A stretch of DNA of 64,000 bases from an uncultured Lachnospiraceae bacterium (lineage in GTDB: Bacteria; Bacillota; Clostridia; Lachnospirales; Lachnospiraceae): contig CAJUID010000001.1 of assembly GCA_910585905.1 (NCBI GenBank), positions 124,001 through 188,000 of the forward strand, read 5' to 3'. The notes under the pieces are model-generated. The model was not told the DNA's origin and made no database searches. It saw nothing but the letters and a program-made list of their open reading frames with translations. A program made the translations under genes and the position numbers. Below are positions 61,442-64,000 of this stretch, in pieces; positions within the stretch are counted from its first letter, which is position 1; each line of letters begins with the position of its first letter.

Positions 61442-62086
61442 TCAATCCGCCATAGCATATAACAGCGCATTACAGATTGCTGCCGCTACATTGCTGCCGC
61501 CTTTTCTTCCCTTTGCCACAATATACGGCACCTCCACCCCAAGAATCAATTCCTTTGCCTCGGTCACATTGACAAAGCCAACCGGGACACCGATTATCCC
61601 CCACGGAGACACTCTGCCTTTTTGCATCAGTTCGTAAAGCTGTATCAATGCTGTGGGCGCATTCCCGACCACAAAAATAAATTTCTGCCCCATTGCCGCC
61701 GCTTTTTCCATACTGGCAGCTGCCCTTGTACTTCCGTTTTTCTTTGCAGCAGCTGCTACATCCTCATCACCCATAAAGCAAAACACCTCGCCACCGTACT
61801 TTGCAAGCTCCTTTTTATTAATACCTGCTTTCGCCATCTGTGTATCTGTAACAATGCACGCACCACTCCTTATCGCATCCTGCATTGTAGTTACTGCACC
61901 CTTTGAAAAGCAAAGATTCTCCACATAATCAAAATCCGCCGTTGTATGGATTACTCTTTTAATAATAGGCTCCTGTACCGGATCTAATTTGGTATCCCCA
62001 AGTTCCTTTTCAATGATTTCAAAACTTTTTTTCTCTATCTCGTGCGGTCTCATTTCCTGAAACTGCAATGTCACATTATCTACCAC
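61442..62086 (-). CDS. cbiC: Cobalt-precorrin-8 methylmutase
   Basis: A 214-residue enzyme that moves a methyl group to give cobyrinate in anaerobic cobalamin synthesis. Seen: MRPHEIEKKSFEII near the start, VIHTTADFDYV with the catalytic His, IVTDTQMAKAGI, NAPTAL, GVPVGFVNV and a C-terminal GRKGGSNVAAAICNAL. The start chosen is GTG at 62084-62086, seven bases after GGGAGG, right behind the cobQ stop; the ATG at 62104 overlaps that site. Confidence 0.94.
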   Translation of the reverse strand: MVDNVTLQFQEMRPHEIEKKSFEIIEKELGDTKLDPVQEPIIKRVIHTTADFDYVENLCFSKGAVTTMQDAIRSGACIVTDTQMAKAGINKKELAKYGGEVFCFMGDEDVAAAAKKNGSTRAAASMEKAAAMGQKFIFVVGNAPTALIQLYELMQKGRVSPWGIIGVPVGFVNVTEAKELILGVEVPYIVAKGRKGGSNVAAAICNALLYAMAD

Positions 62087-62103
62087 GCATCCACCTCCCT
62101 GCA

Positions 62104-63612
62104 TTACCCCTCGATCCCCATAATCTGATATATCTTTTTTATGTCCAGATTTTCCCGCAGGACCCTGGCTAATTTGTCAAACTGCTGCCCCTTATATTCC
62201 TGGTAAGCAAGCTTCTTTTCCTTCTCCTCCCCTTCCAACGCAATTCCTTTCTCCCTGCACAATAATGTCACAAAAGAGCTGCGGAACCCATCTTCCTCAA
62301 AAATTCCATGGACATATGTCCCCATAACATTTCTCCGGCAGTCACCAGCTGCGCCGACATTCTCCCTGCCATCTGGAAAAATACTTTTTCCCATATGCAT
62401 CTCATATCCGGTAATCCTCTGTTCCGATAACATCCCAAATCCACTGCCAAAGCTCCCGGCAGGTCCATCCACCCTGGATTTTGTCTTATCACGCCTAAAG
62501 ACAGTTTTCATAGGAAACAGACCCATTCCCCGAATTGCGTCCTTACATTCCATACCGTCCATATCTTCAATACTATTCCCTAATATCTGATATCCCCCAC
62601 AGATTCCAAAAATCAAGCTGCCCCTCTGATGGCATCTCAAAATGGCTGTTTCTAGGCCAACTGCACGCAGCCACCTTAAATCCTCTATCGTATTTTTAGT
62701 CCCTGGCAAAAAAATAGCATCTGGCTGCCCTATCTGTGCTGCCCTGTCCACATATCGGACAGATACGGTATTCTCTAGGGCAAACGGATTAAAATCCGTA
62801 AAATTCGAGATATGCGGCAGCCGGATTACCACAATATCCAAAATGCGCTCCAGCTCATCCAAGCTGCGTACCACAATTTTTTTATTCTGAAGGCTTTCAG
62901 CTAGAGAGTCCTCCTCCTCAATATCAACATTGGCATACGGAACAACCCCCAGAATGCTTTTTCCACACCGCTCTTGAAGCATTTCAAGCCCTGGCTCTAA
63001 TATTTTTTTATCGCCGCGGAACTTATTAATAATCATTCCCTGAACCCTGTCCTGTTCCTCCTCATCCAAAAACATCAAAGTTCCAGCTAATTGTGCGAAA
63101 ACACCCCCGCGGTCAATATCCCCCACCAAAAGAACTGGTGCGTCCGCCATCTCAGCCATTCCCATATTAACAATATCGTTCTGTTTTAAGTTAATTTCCG
63201 CCGGGCTTCCGGCACCTTCAATTACAATGATGTCGTATTGTTCAGAAAGTTCCTTATACGCCTTTTCAATAACCGGAATATAATCCATCTTCTTCTTAAA
63301 ATATTCTGTCGCCTTCATATTTTTTACAACCCTGCCATTTATGATTACCTGGGAAACCATATCTGTCGTCGGCTTTAATAAAATAGGATTCATGCGGACA
63401 TCCGGCGCAATCCCACATGCCTCCGCCTGCACTGCCTGTGCCCTGCCCATCTCCAACTCATCCTCTGTTATATAAGCATTTAACGCCATATTTTGTGACT
63501 TAAATGGCGCTACGCGGTATCCGTCCTGCTTAAAAATGCGGCATAAGCCCGCTGTAATCAGGCTTTTCCCCACATTAGACATCGTCCCCTGTATCATAAT
63601 CGCTTTTGCCAT
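62104..63612 (-). CDS. cobQ: Cobyric acid synthase (adenosylcobyrinate a,c-diamide amidotransferase)
   Basis: A 502-residue glutamine amidotransferase (CbiP/CobQ) that amidates four carboxyls of the corrin ring. The N-terminal ATP-binding domain has IQGTMSNVGKSLITAG, PFKSQNMALNAY and VIEGAGSPAEINL. The C-terminal class I amidotransferase domain has the nucleophile Cys in IFGICGGYQILG and the His in GTYVHGIFE. The ATG at 63612 follows TGGAGGAATAT. It overlaps the 3' end of cobD by 38 bases. Confidence 0.96.
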   Translation of the reverse strand: MAKAIMIQGTMSNVGKSLITAGLCRIFKQDGYRVAPFKSQNMALNAYITEDELEMGRAQAVQAEACGIAPDVRMNPILLKPTTDMVSQVIINGRVVKNMKATEYFKKKMDYIPVIEKAYKELSEQYDIIVIEGAGSPAEINLKQNDIVNMGMAEMADAPVLLVGDIDRGGVFAQLAGTLMFLDEEEQDRVQGMIINKFRGDKKILEPGLEMLQERCGKSILGVVPYANVDIEEEDSLAESLQNKKIVVRSLDELERILDIVVIRLPHISNFTDFNPFALENTVSVRYVDRAAQIGQPDAIFLPGTKNTIEDLRWLRAVGLETAILRCHQRGSLIFGICGGYQILGNSIEDMDGMECKDAIRGMGLFPMKTVFRRDKTKSRVDGPAGSFGSGFGMLSEQRITGYEMHMGKSIFPDGRENVGAAGDCRRNVMGTYVHGIFEEDGFRSSFVTLLCREKGIALEGEEKEKKLAYQEYKGQQFDKLARVLRENLDIKKIYQIMGIEG

Positions 63613-64000
63613 ATATTCCTCCATCTCCACGCAATAATTCACGCCATCTGCGGATTAACACCTCATTTTCCCCATGCGTCCTAACCGCAATGCGGAAATA
63701 TCCTTCGGACAGATTTCTAAAATCCCCACATGAGCGAATTAATATCTTCTTTTCCAACAACCGCTCCTTCAAGTCCCTGCATCCAGTAAAAAAAAGAAAG
63801 TTTCCTTTCGAAGGATAAATTTTCTTCACAAGACTATTCAGAAGCTCCTTTTTCAGATATTCCTTTTCTCGTTCCATAAGTTTATAGGTTTCCGCTAGAT
63901 AACTATCACACTGCAAAGCCGCTACCGCTGCCATCTGCGCCGGGATTGAGGTATTCCACGGCTGCAGGACACTTCTGATTCCCTCCAACAGATTTTTGTC
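63575..64000 (-). CDS. cobD: L-threonine-O-3-phosphate decarboxylase, C-terminal part (runs off the window)
   Basis: The last 141 codons of a PLP-dependent aminotransferase-fold protein, with the 5' part beyond 64000. Seen: QPWNTSIPAQMAAVAAL, a stretch found in CobD and histidinol-phosphate aminotransferases, NFLFF, KKILIRSCGDF, and GYFRIAVRTHGENEVLI, where the terminal Arg binds the phosphate/carboxylate. Its position before cobQ and cbiC supports CobD, which supplies aminopropanol phosphate for the cobalamin side chain. It overlaps cobQ by 38 bases. Confidence 0.88.
   Translation of the reverse strand, partial: DKNLLEGIRSVLQPWNTSIPAQMAAVAALQCDSYLAETYKLMEREKEYLKKELLNSLVKKIYPSKGNFLFFTGCRDLKERLLEKKILIRSCGDFRNLSEGYFRIAVRTHGENEVLIRRWRELLRGDGGIYGKSDYDTGDDV

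Overview
The window looks like a chromosomal segment of a strictly anaerobic, low-GC Firmicute, most likely a Lachnospiraceae-type Clostridium relative. The pointers are strong AGGAGG-type ribosome binding sites, frequent TTG and GTG starts, a [FeFe]-hydrogenase maturase (HydF), anaerobic-style cobalamin genes, HPr/Crh-like proteins, and BlaI/M56 regulator pairs. No phage, plasmid, CRISPR array or intact insertion sequence was recognised. All assignments come from reading the sequence by eye; no database search was run.

Layout. 1-4.5 kb: carbohydrate genes (L-arabinose isomerase fragment, GH31 glycosidase, beta-lactamase-fold serine hydrolase). 5-10.5 kb: a small membrane protein, two HPr-like paralogues without the phosphorylatable histidine, a pta-araC pair and mtaB. 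10.6-17 kb: tRNA/rRNA modification (thiI, a NifS-type desulfurase, rsmE), an orphan FliD-like protein and a YgiQ-type radical SAM protein. 17-20 kb: HAD phosphatase, response regulator-HPt protein, aldose epimerase. 20.3-25 kb: a tightly overlapping lipid operon (PAP2-like, YbhN-like, PssA, Psd, then a PLP decarboxylase). 25.3-31.2 kb: rarA, yigZ, hydF, proA, degV.

31.4-41 kb is the most unusual part. It holds two BlaI repressor/M56 (BlaR1-like) sensor pairs. Each lies next to a secreted protein with a short alpha-helical repeat resembling 'G-D/N-Y/W-D...L-L-P-F/Y-M-S'. In the second set, the extracellular part of the M56 sensor and the neighbouring secreted protein share one conserved domain, and both transcription units have TTGACA-N17 promoters followed by TAGTA/GTAGT motifs. 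A tRNA-Gly(CCC), an orphan AgrC-like kinase and a 33-codon chemotaxis-receptor remnant lie between the two sets.

41-50.6 kb: alpha/beta hydrolase, a truncated GNAT remnant, DUF951, an orphan solute-binding lipoprotein, YbaK, EcsC, then a response regulator-ABC transporter-histidine kinase locus of the peptide-resistance type. 50.6-58 kb: a LacI-ribokinase fusion divergent from a probable nucleoside-salvage operon (ribokinase, GNAT, nucleoside hydrolase, two DcuC-family transporters). 58-64 kb: cobalamin genes (cobA-type adenosyltransferase, a MetH-activation-like protein, cbiC, cobQ/cbiP, the 3' part of cobD) around a two-gene, split version of an OatA-like O-acetyltransferase.

A dispersed intergenic repeat rich in GC hairpins occurs at least six times in both orientations and explains much of the non-coding DNA.
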